From NCBI GenBank assembly GCA_026225115.1, contig JAMFSE010000122.1, positions 1 to 64,000 on the forward strand: 64,000 bases of DNA, read 5' to 3'. This DNA is from Rhodovastum atsumiense. Its GTDB lineage: Bacteria; Pseudomonadota; Alphaproteobacteria; Acetobacterales; Acetobacteraceae. The notes below the pieces were generated by a model. The model did not search any database and was not told the origin of the DNA. It saw nothing but the letters and a program-made list of their open reading frames with translations. A program made the position numbers and the translations under genes. Shown piece after piece: positions 18,089 through 26,177 of the stretch; position 1 is the first letter of the stretch; each line of letters starts with the position of its first letter.

Positions 18089-19270
18089 ATGAAGACCGCC
18101 AATTTTTTGTTGAGCCAGACCGGCACGACCATTTTCACCTTGATGTCGGCACTTGCCGTGCAGCATGACGCCATCAATCTCGGCCAGGGTTTTCCCGACA
18201 CCGAGGGGCCGGCGGATATCGTGCAGGCGGCCGCGGATGCACTGCTGGACCAGCGCAACCAATATCCGCCGATGACCGGCTTAGCTGAGCTGCGCCAGGC
18301 GGTGGCCGACGCCAATAAACGGTTCTACGGCCTGAATATCGACCCGCAATCCGGCGTGCTCGTCACCTCGGGCGCGACCGAGGCGATCACCGCCTGCCTG
18401 ATGGCGCTGATCAATCCGGGCGATGAGGTTGTGCTGTTCGAGCCGCTCTACGACACCTATCTGCCGGTGGTCCGCCTGCTCGGCGGCATCGCGAAACTGG
18501 TCCGCCTGGCGCCGCCGCAATGGGCGCTGCCCTTTGACGACCTCGCCGCGGCGTTTTCGCCCCGCACCAAGCTGATATTGCTGAACAGCCCGATGAATCC
18601 CTGCGGCAAGGTGTTCAACGAAATCGAGCTCAGCTACATCGCCGATCTGCTCGAGCAATACGACGCTTATGCGGTGTGCGACGAGGTTTACGAGCATCTG
18701 GTTTTCCCGCCGGCCGTGCATATTCCGCTGATGACCCTGGCCGGCATGGCGGAACGGACATTGCGCATCGGCAGCGCCGGCAAAACCTTTTCACTGACCG
18801 GGTGGAAAGTCGGCTATGTCTCCGGCCCCGGCGCGCTCATCGAGCTCGCCGCTAAAGCGCATCAAAACCTGACCTTCACCACGGCGCCCAATTTGCAGCG
18901 GGCCGTGGCGCTGGGCCTGAACAAATCCGATGATTATTTCAGCGACCTGGCCACCGGGCTTGCCGCCAAACGCGACCTGCTGGCAGCCGGGCTAAAAAAC
19001 CTCGGTTTTGGCGTTCTGCCGGCGGATGGCAGCTATTTCCTCACCGCCGACTTCTCGGGCTTTGGATTTAATGGCGTCGATATCGATTTCTGCCGGGCCA
19101 TCACCGAGCATGCCGGCGTCGCCGCCATCCCGGTGTCGGCCTTCTATGCCAGCGACCCGCCACTCAACTACGTCCGCTTCGCCTTTTGCAAGCGCGAAGC
19201 CGTATTGCAGGAAGCACTCTCCCGCCTTGCGCGCTATTTGGCCCCCGAAGCGTTGACGCGCACAGGGTGA
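18089..19270 (+). CDS. Class I/II PLP-dependent aminotransferase
   Basis: A 393-residue aminotransferase of fold type I, closest in appearance to the kynurenine/glutamine transaminase and YbdL/DapC-like group. INLGQGFPDTEGP, SGATEAITACLMALINPGDEV, LNSPMNPCGKVF, CDEVYEHLVF and the PLP lysine in GSAGKTFSLTGWKVGY are present; the C-terminal substrate-binding arginine is in NYVRFAFCK. ATG 18089 follows caggag by six bases. Substrate is uncertain; methionine or glutamine transamination is possible, as in methionine salvage, but this is inference. Confidence 0.9.
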   Translation: MKTANFLLSQTGTTIFTLMSALAVQHDAINLGQGFPDTEGPADIVQAAADALLDQRNQYPPMTGLAELRQAVADANKRFYGLNIDPQSGVLVTSGATEAITACLMALINPGDEVVLFEPLYDTYLPVVRLLGGIAKLVRLAPPQWALPFDDLAAAFSPRTKLILLNSPMNPCGKVFNEIELSYIADLLEQYDAYAVCDEVYEHLVFPPAVHIPLMTLAGMAERTLRIGSAGKTFSLTGWKVGYVSGPGALIELAAKAHQNLTFTTAPNLQRAVALGLNKSDDYFSDLATGLAAKRDLLAAGLKNLGFGVLPADGSYFLTADFSGFGFNGVDIDFCRAITEHAGVAAIPVSAFYASDPPLNYVRFAFCKREAVLQEALSRLARYLAPEALTRTG

Positions 19271-19345
19271 GCGCAGTACGAGCCACCCTCAGACGCTGTT
19301 TCAGAAGCCTCCGGAGTAGACTTATGGAGCAGCTTCTTAGCTGAT

Positions 19346-19422
19346 GGCGGACGTAGCTCAGTTGGTAGAGCGCCGGTTTGTGGTACCGGTTGTCGCGGGT
19401 TCGATCCCCGTCGTTCGCCCCA
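19346..19422 (+). tRNA. tRNA-His (GTG anticodon)
   Basis: A 77-nt cloverleaf: extra G at -1 then gcggacg, D-arm tagctcagttggtagagc, anticodon stem gccgg/accgg with loop ttgtggt (anticodon GTG), T-arm gcgggttcgatccccgt, acceptor cgttcgc, discriminator C and encoded CCA. The genomic G-1 opposite C73 is the identity mark of tRNA-His. A weak acccg/cgggt hairpin with TTT follows, and mobA begins 34 bp downstream. Confidence 0.97.
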
Positions 19423-19456
19423 GTTTTTCTGACCCGGCGCGGGTTTCGTCCTCCTG

Positions 19457-20038
19457 ATGATTGCCGCTTTGATCCTCGCCGGCGGCGCAGGCAGCCGCCT
19501 CGGCGGCACTGATAAAGCTTTTGTCCAACTGGCCGGCAAACCCCTTATCAGCCATCTGCTGACCCGGCTGGACCCGCAGGTGGGAAAAATCGCCATCAGC
19601 GCCAATGGCGACGCCACCCGCTTCGACGCTTATCCGTTGCTGGTCCTGCCCGACGGCGCGCTCGGCGGCCGCGGCCCGCTGGCCGGCCTGGCCGCCGGGC
19701 TCGAATGGGCTGCCCAGCAAAATGCCGACTCCCTGGTCACGCTGCCCGTCGACACCCCCTTTATTCCGCCGGATCTGGTGGCCCGCCTGACGCCGGCGCC
19801 CTCAGTCGCGGCCTATCAGGGCCGCCAGCATCATCTGGTCGCGCATTGGCCGGTCTCCGTACTGCCCAGCCTGTTGCAATTTCTTCAAACCGGCGCGCCT
19901 TATAAGGTGCGGGACTTCCTGATCATCTGCAGCGCCAGGCAAATCGCCTTCGAAGGCGCAACTGACCCTTTCCTCAATATCAATACGCCGGAAGATCTGG
20001 CGCGCGCTCGAGAATTACATTCCCCGCCGGCCGAATAA
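19457..20038 (+). CDS. mobA: Molybdenum cofactor guanylyltransferase
   Basis: A 193-residue GTP:molybdopterin guanylyltransferase that makes the bis-MGD cofactor. The nucleotide loop LILAGGAGSRLGGTDKAF is at residues 5-22; PDGALGGRGPLAGLAAGL and the metal-binding LPVDTPFIPPDL follow. There is no Shine-Dalgarno before the ATG (the preceding bases are cctcct), and the gene starts 34 bp after tRNA-His. Its 3' end overlaps the end of mutL by 24 bp in convergent orientation. Confidence 0.92.
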   Translation: MIAALILAGGAGSRLGGTDKAFVQLAGKPLISHLLTRLDPQVGKIAISANGDATRFDAYPLLVLPDGALGGRGPLAGLAAGLEWAAQQNADSLVTLPVDTPFIPPDLVARLTPAPSVAAYQGRQHHLVAHWPVSVLPSLLQFLQTGAPYKVRDFLIICSARQIAFEGATDPFLNINTPEDLARARELHSPPAE

Positions 20039-21769
20039 TTTCTCCAGTTCGGCCCTGGTCAGCTTCAGAAACGTCGGCCGGCCATGGCTGCAGGTCGCGG
20101 CCCGCGGCGTTGCCTCCATTTCCCGCAACAGGGCCGACATCTCCTCCGAGGTCAGCCGCCGGCCGGCGCGGATCGAGCGATGGCAGGCCAGCCGCGCCAG
20201 TGCCGCATCCAGCCTCGCCTCCAGCGCCACCGGCGTATCGGATTCCGCCAGCTCCTCGGCCAGATCCTGTAACATCGCGCTGGCATTCGCCTCCCGCAAC
20301 GCCGCCGGCACCGCCCGCACCAGCACCGCGCCGGGTCCAAAGGCCTCGATCTCCAAGCCAAGCAGTTGCAGTGTTGCAGCATTGGCCAGCAGCCTGGCAG
20401 CATCGCCCGGCGCCATCTCCACCACCACCGGCAGCAGCAAGGACTGCGCTACCACCGCACCGGCTGCAAACTCGGCGCGCAGCCGCTCCTCGGTCAGCCG
20501 CTCATGCGCCGCATGCTGGTCGACGATCACCAATGCGCCGTCGGCCGCAACCGCCAATACATAGGTATCCAATATCTGCGCCACCGGGGCGCCTAAAGGA
20601 TGCTCCTGCAAAGCCGGCGCCGGCTCGAACCGCCGCGCCAAAGGCGGCGCCCCGAACGCCAGCTCGGCCTCGGCGAAGCCCCGCGCAGCAACGCTCGGCC
20701 GCAGCTGAAATTCCTGTCCCGCGTAAACCTGTGCATGGGCCTCGGCCGGCATGGGCGCCACATAGGCAGGCGGCGCGCCGGCCAGCGACACCGGTCGCGA
20801 TAACAACCGCCCGATGGCCCCGATCACCAGGCTGCGAATGCCGTTGGCATCGGCAAAGCGCAATTCGGTTTTCGCTGGATGCACATTCACATCCAGCTGC
20901 TCGGCAGGCACGATCAGCCGCAGCGCCGCCACCGGATGCCGGCCGGATGCAATCACATCCCGGTAAGCGAGGCGCAAGGCCAGCCGCAGCAGCGGGTCCA
21001 CTACCGGCCGGCCATTCACCACGAAGCTCTGCAGCGCCATGGTGGCGCGCGACAGGCTGGCAGGCCCTGCTAGGCCGGTCAGCACCACCCCGTCACGCTC
21101 CGCCTCCAGCACCAGCATGGCCGAGGCGGTATCGCGCCCGAACAGGGCCGCTACCCGCGCGGCTTCATCCTGCGGCGGCAGCTCGAACATTACCCGCTGG
21201 TCGGAGACCAGCCGGAAGCCGACTTCCGGCGCGCTCAGCGCCAGCCGCCAAACCGCCCGCTCCGCCGCATCCGCCTCGGCCCGCACCGAGCGCAAAAACT
21301 TCCGCCGCGCCGGTGTCGCATAGAATAAATCCTCGACGATCGCCCTCGTCCCAAAGCCGGCACCTGCGGGCGCTACCTCTGAAACCTCGCCGCCCGCCAC
21401 GGTAATTCTACAGGCAGAATCCTGGCCCTGTGGCCGGCTGATCAGCGTGAGGCGCGCCGCCGCGCCGATCGATGGCAGCGCCTCGCCGCGAAACCCCAGA
21501 GTGGAAATCCGCACCAGCGCCTCGTCGCCCAGCTTCGAGGTGGCGTGCCGTTCGATCGCCAGCGCCAGCTCACCCGCCGCGATCCCGGCGCCGTCGTCGA
21601 TCACTTCGATCCGGTCGATCCCGCCGCCGGAGAGGATCACCTCGATCCGGCTTGAACCGGCATCCAGCGCATTCTCCACCAGCTCCTTGACCGCAGCGGC
21701 CGGGCGCTCGATCACCTCACCGGCGGCGATCCGGTTGACGGTCTGGGCGTTGAGCAGGCGGATCGGCAT
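20015..21769 (-). CDS. mutL: DNA mismatch repair protein MutL
   Basis: A 584-residue MutL with the GHKL ATPase at the N-terminus: NRIAAGEVIERPAAAVKELV, ENALDAGSSRIEV, DDGAGI, ATSKLGDEALVRISTLGFRGEAL. The C-terminal dimerisation domain (from about residue 395) includes LVIVDQHAAHERL, while the metal-binding endonuclease motif DQHA(X)2E(X)4E reads DQHAAHERLTEERL, so nicking activity is possible. ACHRSIRAGRRLTSEEM and the CSHGRPTFLKL motif close the protein. Length is normal for alphaproteobacteria. mutS is not in the window. Confidence 0.96.
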   Translation of the reverse strand: MPIRLLNAQTVNRIAAGEVIERPAAAVKELVENALDAGSSRIEVILSGGGIDRIEVIDDGAGIAAGELALAIERHATSKLGDEALVRISTLGFRGEALPSIGAAARLTLISRPQGQDSACRITVAGGEVSEVAPAGAGFGTRAIVEDLFYATPARRKFLRSVRAEADAAERAVWRLALSAPEVGFRLVSDQRVMFELPPQDEAARVAALFGRDTASAMLVLEAERDGVVLTGLAGPASLSRATMALQSFVVNGRPVVDPLLRLALRLAYRDVIASGRHPVAALRLIVPAEQLDVNVHPAKTELRFADANGIRSLVIGAIGRLLSRPVSLAGAPPAYVAPMPAEAHAQVYAGQEFQLRPSVAARGFAEAELAFGAPPLARRFEPAPALQEHPLGAPVAQILDTYVLAVAADGALVIVDQHAAHERLTEERLRAEFAAGAVVAQSLLLPVVVEMAPGDAARLLANAATLQLLGLEIEAFGPGAVLVRAVPAALREANASAMLQDLAEELAESDTPVALEARLDAALARLACHRSIRAGRRLTSEEMSALLREMEATPRAATCSHGRPTFLKLTRAELEKLFGRRGM

Positions 21770-21801
21770 ATCAAAACTCTACCTTGGGCTCGGCTGAGAC
21801 G

Positions 21802-23790
21802 CTACCGCTGCGTCACCACCAGGCTTGGCTTCCCCGCGGCCTGCGCGCCGGCAACCGGCAGATTAGCTGGCGCATCGGTCAAAATGACGGCCTGCGCCGC
21901 CGGGCGCCCCAGATGACAGCCCTGGACAAACTGGCAGTTTTTTTCCTGCAAATAGAGCAGCTGCGCCTCGGTCTCCACCCCCTCGGCCACCACCTCGACC
22001 CGGAAATTCCGGGCTAGCGCCAGGATTGCCCCCAACACCGCCTCCGCATTCTCGTCCTCGCCCAGGGCCCGGATAATCTGCTTTTCGATTTTGATCTTGT
22101 TGAACGGAAAGCTGGACAGGCTGGTCAGGCTGGAAAAGCCGGTGCCGAAGTCATCCAGCACAATGCCAACTCCGATCACCCGCAACGCCTGCATTGCCTG
22201 CTGTTGTCGTTGCGGCTGCACATTCAGCGCCCGCTCGGACACCTCAAACTCCAGCCGTTCCGGCGGCAGTCCGGTTTTGCGCAAAATCTCCCTGACCTTG
22301 CCGGGTAAATCCGGATCTCCCAGCTGCGTTGGCGACAGATTGACCGACATCAGCGGCGCCTTGCAGCGCATCGCCTCGACGCAGGCGGTTTCCAGAATGA
22401 AATTCCCGAGTGCGGCGCTCAAGCCTGCCTGCTCGGCCAGAAGCACGAATTGATCCGGCGGGACCGGCCCCTCCTTGGGATGCCGCCAGTATGCGAAAGC
22501 CTCAAATCCGGAAAGGCCTAAAGATTTTGAAGCGAAGAACGGCTGATACTCAAGGCTCACCTCGCCGCGGGAAATTGCCAGACCGAGCTCTTGTGCCAGG
22601 CGCTGGGTGGCGCGCATGGTGCCGCGAAAATTTTCCGGTGTTGCGGCATTCGGCGTGGATATTTTTGCCCGCACCACCGTCTTCGGCGGCAGCAAGTCCT
22701 TGGCGTCCTCGTGTACAAACATCCGCGATCCGCCGCCGCCGGCCTGACTTACCTGTTCCGCCGCCAAATTACAGGCCCATAACAGCCCTTCCGCATCCGT
22801 CGCATGCTCGGGGTAGATTGCCATGCCGATCGACAGGCTGGCGGTCACCGCCCGGCCATCGATGATAAACGGCTCCTCGAAGGACATTTCGATCTGATTA
22901 ACCAAGCTAGAATTGCGATTGGGCGCGCCGGAATGCGGCTGGATGATGCCAAATTTATTGCCATCCAACCGGCCGACAATGTCGCTTTCATGCTTGAACC
23001 CGCCCAGCCGCAAGGCGATCTGGCGCAACAGCCGATCGCCGCCAGACCTGCCAAACGCCTCGTTGATCGCCTTCAGCCGGTCGACCTCCAGCAATAGCAC
23101 CGCGGTGGTGCCGCCGCCGCGGTCATTGCCGATCAGAGACGCCTGGAGCATTTTGGTGAACTGGCTCCGATTCGGCAGCCTCGTCAGCGCATCGTTCTGC
23201 GTCACATGCTCCAGCCGCGCCTGCAGCTCGCGCCGCTCCGTGATGTCGCGAATTGCGGTTACCGTCGCCGGCAGGCCGTTGAACTCCAGCGTATGGCTCG
23301 CCATTTCGACAAACCGCTCGCTTTTATCGGCATGCAGCAGCGTGAAGGCAATGATCTCCGGTTGCGGCGCCTCCAGCTCGGTCCGCAAGGCAGCGGTTAG
23401 CGCGGCATGGGTCAGGCTGGAGAAATGCGTGCCCAGCATTTCCGTCTCCCGGTAGCCAAGCAAGCGCACCAGCGCGTTGTTCATCTGCAGGATGGTGCCG
23501 CTGCGGTGGATCAACAACCCGTCGAATGCCGCGTCGGCCAGCCGGCGCGCCCATTGCCGGCGGGCTTCCGGAATAATTTCGCTCCGCCGCCGTCGTATCC
23601 GGATGAGAGCCACCGCAACGACCGCCACCAGCGCGAGAACAGCACCAATCCAGATCCCGTTCCGCAAATGAAAACTTGATCCGCCGATCCAACCCAATAA
23701 ATGCTCCGGCCCCTGGACTGAAAACGCGAATGCCACAAACAAAAAATCAAACAGAAAATGAAAGCCGGGGCATCCCCAGTCTCGCAGCAT
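21802..23790 (-). CDS. Membrane PAS-GGDEF-EAL cyclic-di-GMP protein with degenerate GGDEF
   Basis: A 662-residue protein with two N-terminal hydrophobic segments (about 10-25 and 45-65), a PAS domain (about 80-190), a GGDEF domain and a C-terminal EAL domain (about 405-640). The GGDEF catalytic motif is replaced by RLDGNKF, so cyclase activity is unlikely. The EAL domain keeps most catalytic residues: EAF for EAL, VNLSP, DDFGTGFSSL, KIKIEK, AEGVET and the QG near the end. It is therefore probably a phosphodiesterase. The ATG lacks a clear ribosome binding site, so the start may be later. Confidence 0.88.
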   Translation of the reverse strand: MLRDWGCPGFHFLFDFLFVAFAFSVQGPEHLLGWIGGSSFHLRNGIWIGAVLALVAVVAVALIRIRRRRSEIIPEARRQWARRLADAAFDGLLIHRSGTILQMNNALVRLLGYRETEMLGTHFSSLTHAALTAALRTELEAPQPEIIAFTLLHADKSERFVEMASHTLEFNGLPATVTAIRDITERRELQARLEHVTQNDALTRLPNRSQFTKMLQASLIGNDRGGGTTAVLLLEVDRLKAINEAFGRSGGDRLLRQIALRLGGFKHESDIVGRLDGNKFGIIQPHSGAPNRNSSLVNQIEMSFEEPFIIDGRAVTASLSIGMAIYPEHATDAEGLLWACNLAAEQVSQAGGGGSRMFVHEDAKDLLPPKTVVRAKISTPNAATPENFRGTMRATQRLAQELGLAISRGEVSLEYQPFFASKSLGLSGFEAFAYWRHPKEGPVPPDQFVLLAEQAGLSAALGNFILETACVEAMRCKAPLMSVNLSPTQLGDPDLPGKVREILRKTGLPPERLEFEVSERALNVQPQRQQQAMQALRVIGVGIVLDDFGTGFSSLTSLSSFPFNKIKIEKQIIRALGEDENAEAVLGAILALARNFRVEVVAEGVETEAQLLYLQEKNCQFVQGCHLGRPAAQAVILTDAPANLPVAGAQAAGKPSLVVTQR

Positions 23791-23792
23791 TC

Positions 23793-23813
23793 AGTTTAAT
23801 AACGTGTTAAACT
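23793..23813. promoter_or_regulatory. Inverted repeat just upstream of the GGDEF-EAL gene
   Basis: agtttaa-N7-ttaaact, a 7-bp perfect inverted repeat ending 3 bases before the start codon. Its symmetry and position suggest an operator or leader structure for the GGDEF-EAL gene. No regulator is identified. Confidence 0.4.
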
Positions 23814-23845
23814 CGGCGCCCCGCCGCGCCGTTTTTGTTCAAAAC

Positions 23846-23896
23846 TTCCTGACAGGAATGGATTTTAATACAGGTGAATGTTAAGAACCGTATAAT
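23846..23896 (+). promoter_or_regulatory. Palindrome and -10 box upstream of the amidotransferase gene
   Basis: ttcctgacaggaa (23846-23858) is a perfect palindrome about a single base. A consensus -10 hexamer tataat follows at 23891-23896, 37 bp before the ATG at 23933. No matching -35 is seen at the proper distance (catacag-like), which suggests an activator-assisted promoter with the palindrome as operator. Confidence 0.45.
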
Positions 23897-23932
23897 CCAA
23901 CCCCTCCCCCGACCCAACCCGCCGGAGCCATC

Positions 23933-24670
23933 ATGAAAATTCTCGTCTTCCAGCACGTCTCCTCCGAGCATCCGGGCAGCTTTCGCGACATCATGGCGGT
24001 GCGCGGCTGCAGCATGCATCAGGTCGAGCTTGATGAGGGTGAACAGATCCCGCCGCTCGACGGTTTCGATATCCTACTGGTCATGGGCGGCCCCATGGAT
24101 GTTTGGGAGGAAGACAAATTCCCCTGGCTGGCGGAAGAAAAAGCCGCGATCCACAAATGGGTCGCGGCCGGCCGGCCTTATCTCGGCATGTGCCTCGGCA
24201 ACCAGCTGCTGGCCGACGCCATGGGCGGCCGCACCACGCTGATGACCGCTCCACCGGAAGTTGGCATGAGCCAGGTGCAGCAGTTGATCCCTGATCCGAT
24301 CTTCAAAGACGTGCCGGAGCTTTGCACCTGCTTCCAATGGCATGGCGCCGAGGTGGTGGACCTGCCGGAAGGGGCGCGGCTACTGGCCACCAGCCCCGGC
24401 TGCGCCGTGCAGGGTTTTGCCATCGGCCGCGGTGCCTACGGGCTGCAGTTTCACATGGAACTGACGGAGACCACCGCCGCTGAATGGGGCGCGCTTCCGG
24501 AATATGCGGCAGCGCTGGAACGCGTCAAAGGTCCCGGCGCGCTGCCCCGCATACAGGCCGAGGTCGACGCCCAGTTCGGCGAGCTGAAATCCAACGCGCA
24601 TAAGATTTTTGCAAATTTCCTCGACATTGCCGAAGATGTTCTGGCCACCGAGAAAATGGGGAGCCATTAA
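23933..24670 (+). CDS. Class I glutamine amidotransferase (GMP-synthase-like)
   Basis: A 245-residue stand-alone glutaminase-fold protein. The nucleophile elbow GMCLGNQLLA carries the catalytic Cys, GLQFHMELT the His and the Glu; LVMGGPMDVWEED is the oxyanion segment. It resembles YfeJ/GuaA-domain proteins that hydrolyse gamma-glutamyl amides. The stop overlaps the start of the following GS-like gene (TAATG), so the two are coupled. A ligase plus a hydrolase parallels PuuA plus PuuD of putrescine degradation, suggesting that this enzyme removes the glutamyl group from a gamma-glutamylated intermediate. Confidence 0.85.
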   Translation: MKILVFQHVSSEHPGSFRDIMAVRGCSMHQVELDEGEQIPPLDGFDILLVMGGPMDVWEEDKFPWLAEEKAAIHKWVAAGRPYLGMCLGNQLLADAMGGRTTLMTAPPEVGMSQVQQLIPDPIFKDVPELCTCFQWHGAEVVDLPEGARLLATSPGCAVQGFAIGRGAYGLQFHMELTETTAAEWGALPEYAAALERVKGPGALPRIQAEVDAQFGELKSNAHKIFANFLDIAEDVLATEKMGSH

Positions 24671-26034
24671 TGTCCGCAGGGTCAGAGTCCGCAGCCTATT
24701 TCAAACACACCCCGGAATCCGCCAAGCAATTCGCCGAATCCCTGCGCGAAAACTCCGTCGAATTTGTCCGCTTTGAACTGCCGGACCTCGCCGGCCTGTC
24801 GCGCGGCAAGACCGTACCCATCGACCATGTCGAATCCTACACGCTGAACGGCCTCAACCTCTACGGTGGCACCGTCACTTTGGACACCAACTCCATTCCC
24901 ATCGCCGGTGTCGGTTATAACGAGGACGTCAATTTCGCCGACTGCCTGATGGTCCCGGATCCCACAACCGTCAGCAACGTGCCCTGGCTCGCCAATACCG
25001 CGCGGGTCATCTGCGACACCAAATGGTATGACGGCCGGCCGCAGCATGCAGCCCCGCGCACCGTGTTGAAAAACGTTCTGGCCGCCGCCGCCGAGGCCGG
25101 TTACGGCGTCAAAATGGGTCATGAATTCGAATTCTACGTGGTCGACCTGGAAACCCGGCAGCCGATCTATTCCGGCCAGCCGATTTTCGTCACCGCCATC
25201 GCGCATCGCTATCCGCAATTCGACAAATTGATGCGCGTGTTGAACCTAAGCGGCATCGACATGATCACCGGCAATAGCGAACACGGCCCCGGCCAGTGGG
25301 AATTGAACTTCGATGCCCTGAACGGCGTCAGTGCCGCCGACCGCGCCTTCGTCTTCAAAAATACCGTGAAAGAATATCTGCGCACCGAGGGCCTGCTCGC
25401 CACCTTCATGACCAAGCCCTATAAAGGCCTGTCCGGCTCCTGCTCGCATTTCCACGTCTCGCTCTATGATTTGAAATCCGACGAAAACGTCTTCCTGGAC
25501 ACCGGAAACAAAGACGGCATGAGCGGCCTCATGCAAAGCTTCGTGCAGGGCATCCTCGACCACGCCCCCGCCGCCCAGGCGCTATGGAACCCAACCCCGA
25601 ACTGCTACCGCCGCATCCGCCCCGCCACCTTCGCGCCCAGCAATATCTCCTGGGGCGTCGAAGACCGCTCCGCCTCGGTGCGCATCAAGGCCAGCAAGGA
25701 CAAGCGCCAGCATCTGGAAGTTCGCGTGCCCTCTGCCCTCTCCAACCCCTACCTCACTGCCGCATCCACCATCGCCGCCGGCCTGCTCGGGATCAAAGCC
25801 GGCGCCATCCTCGCCCCGGAACGCGCCGGCTTGAAGGAAAACGACCCGTCCTTCGCCAAACTCCCCACTGAAATGCACGAATCCCTCGCTGCCCTCGCCG
25901 CCGACGAAGCTTTGTCCGGCATGCTCGGCGCCGAATTCATCAAGGTTTTCACAACGGTCAAAGGCGCCGAAATCCGCCGCCTGCGCGACGAAATCCCCGC
26001 TGCGGAGACCAATGAATATTTTGATTTGTATTAA
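24670..26034 (+). CDS. Glutamine synthetase-like ligase (gamma-glutamyl-amine synthetase?)
   Basis: A 454-residue GS-fold protein, clearly different from the main glnA. The catalytic parts are recognisable: MGHEFEFYVVD, EHGPGQWELNFD, GSCSHFHVSL, NCYRRIRPATFAPSNISW and the ATP/Glu site DRSASVRIK. The adenylylation tyrosine loop of GlnA is absent. Proteins of this type include PuuA, gamma-glutamylmethylamide synthetase and GlnA3/GlnA4, which attach glutamate to amines. It is coupled to the amidotransferase gene upstream. The actual amine cannot be told from sequence. Confidence 0.85.
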   Translation: MSAGSESAAYFKHTPESAKQFAESLRENSVEFVRFELPDLAGLSRGKTVPIDHVESYTLNGLNLYGGTVTLDTNSIPIAGVGYNEDVNFADCLMVPDPTTVSNVPWLANTARVICDTKWYDGRPQHAAPRTVLKNVLAAAAEAGYGVKMGHEFEFYVVDLETRQPIYSGQPIFVTAIAHRYPQFDKLMRVLNLSGIDMITGNSEHGPGQWELNFDALNGVSAADRAFVFKNTVKEYLRTEGLLATFMTKPYKGLSGSCSHFHVSLYDLKSDENVFLDTGNKDGMSGLMQSFVQGILDHAPAAQALWNPTPNCYRRIRPATFAPSNISWGVEDRSASVRIKASKDKRQHLEVRVPSALSNPYLTAASTIAAGLLGIKAGAILAPERAGLKENDPSFAKLPTEMHESLAALAADEALSGMLGAEFIKVFTTVKGAEIRRLRDEIPAAETNEYFDLY

Positions 26035-26043
26035 CGAATTAGG

Positions 26044-26174
26044 AACTTCTTTTTCTGAAGAAAAAGAAGCAAAAAGACTTTTTTACTCTGGGCATGGGGC
26101 GTTGGCATCGTCACGCCGCAACTCTAGAATAATAAAATTTTTTTGCTGCTTTTTTTCAAAAAAGCAGTGCTTCC
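26044..26174. repeat. Family-1 palindromic element, complete (copy D)
   Basis: Left arm acttctttttctgaagaaaa with agaagcaaaaagactttt, centre with gggcatggggcg, right arm aaatttttttgctgc followed by ttttttcaaaaaagcag and tgcttcctta. It fills the gap between the GS-like gene and the amidase gene almost exactly. Confidence 0.85.
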
Positions 26175-26177
26175 TTA

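Noticed and set aside
20110-21405. 431-aa plus-strand frame rich in Pro, Ala and Arg
   Set aside because: Lies entirely antisense to mutL, which has all family motifs; low-complexity content is typical of an antisense shadow in GC-rich DNA.
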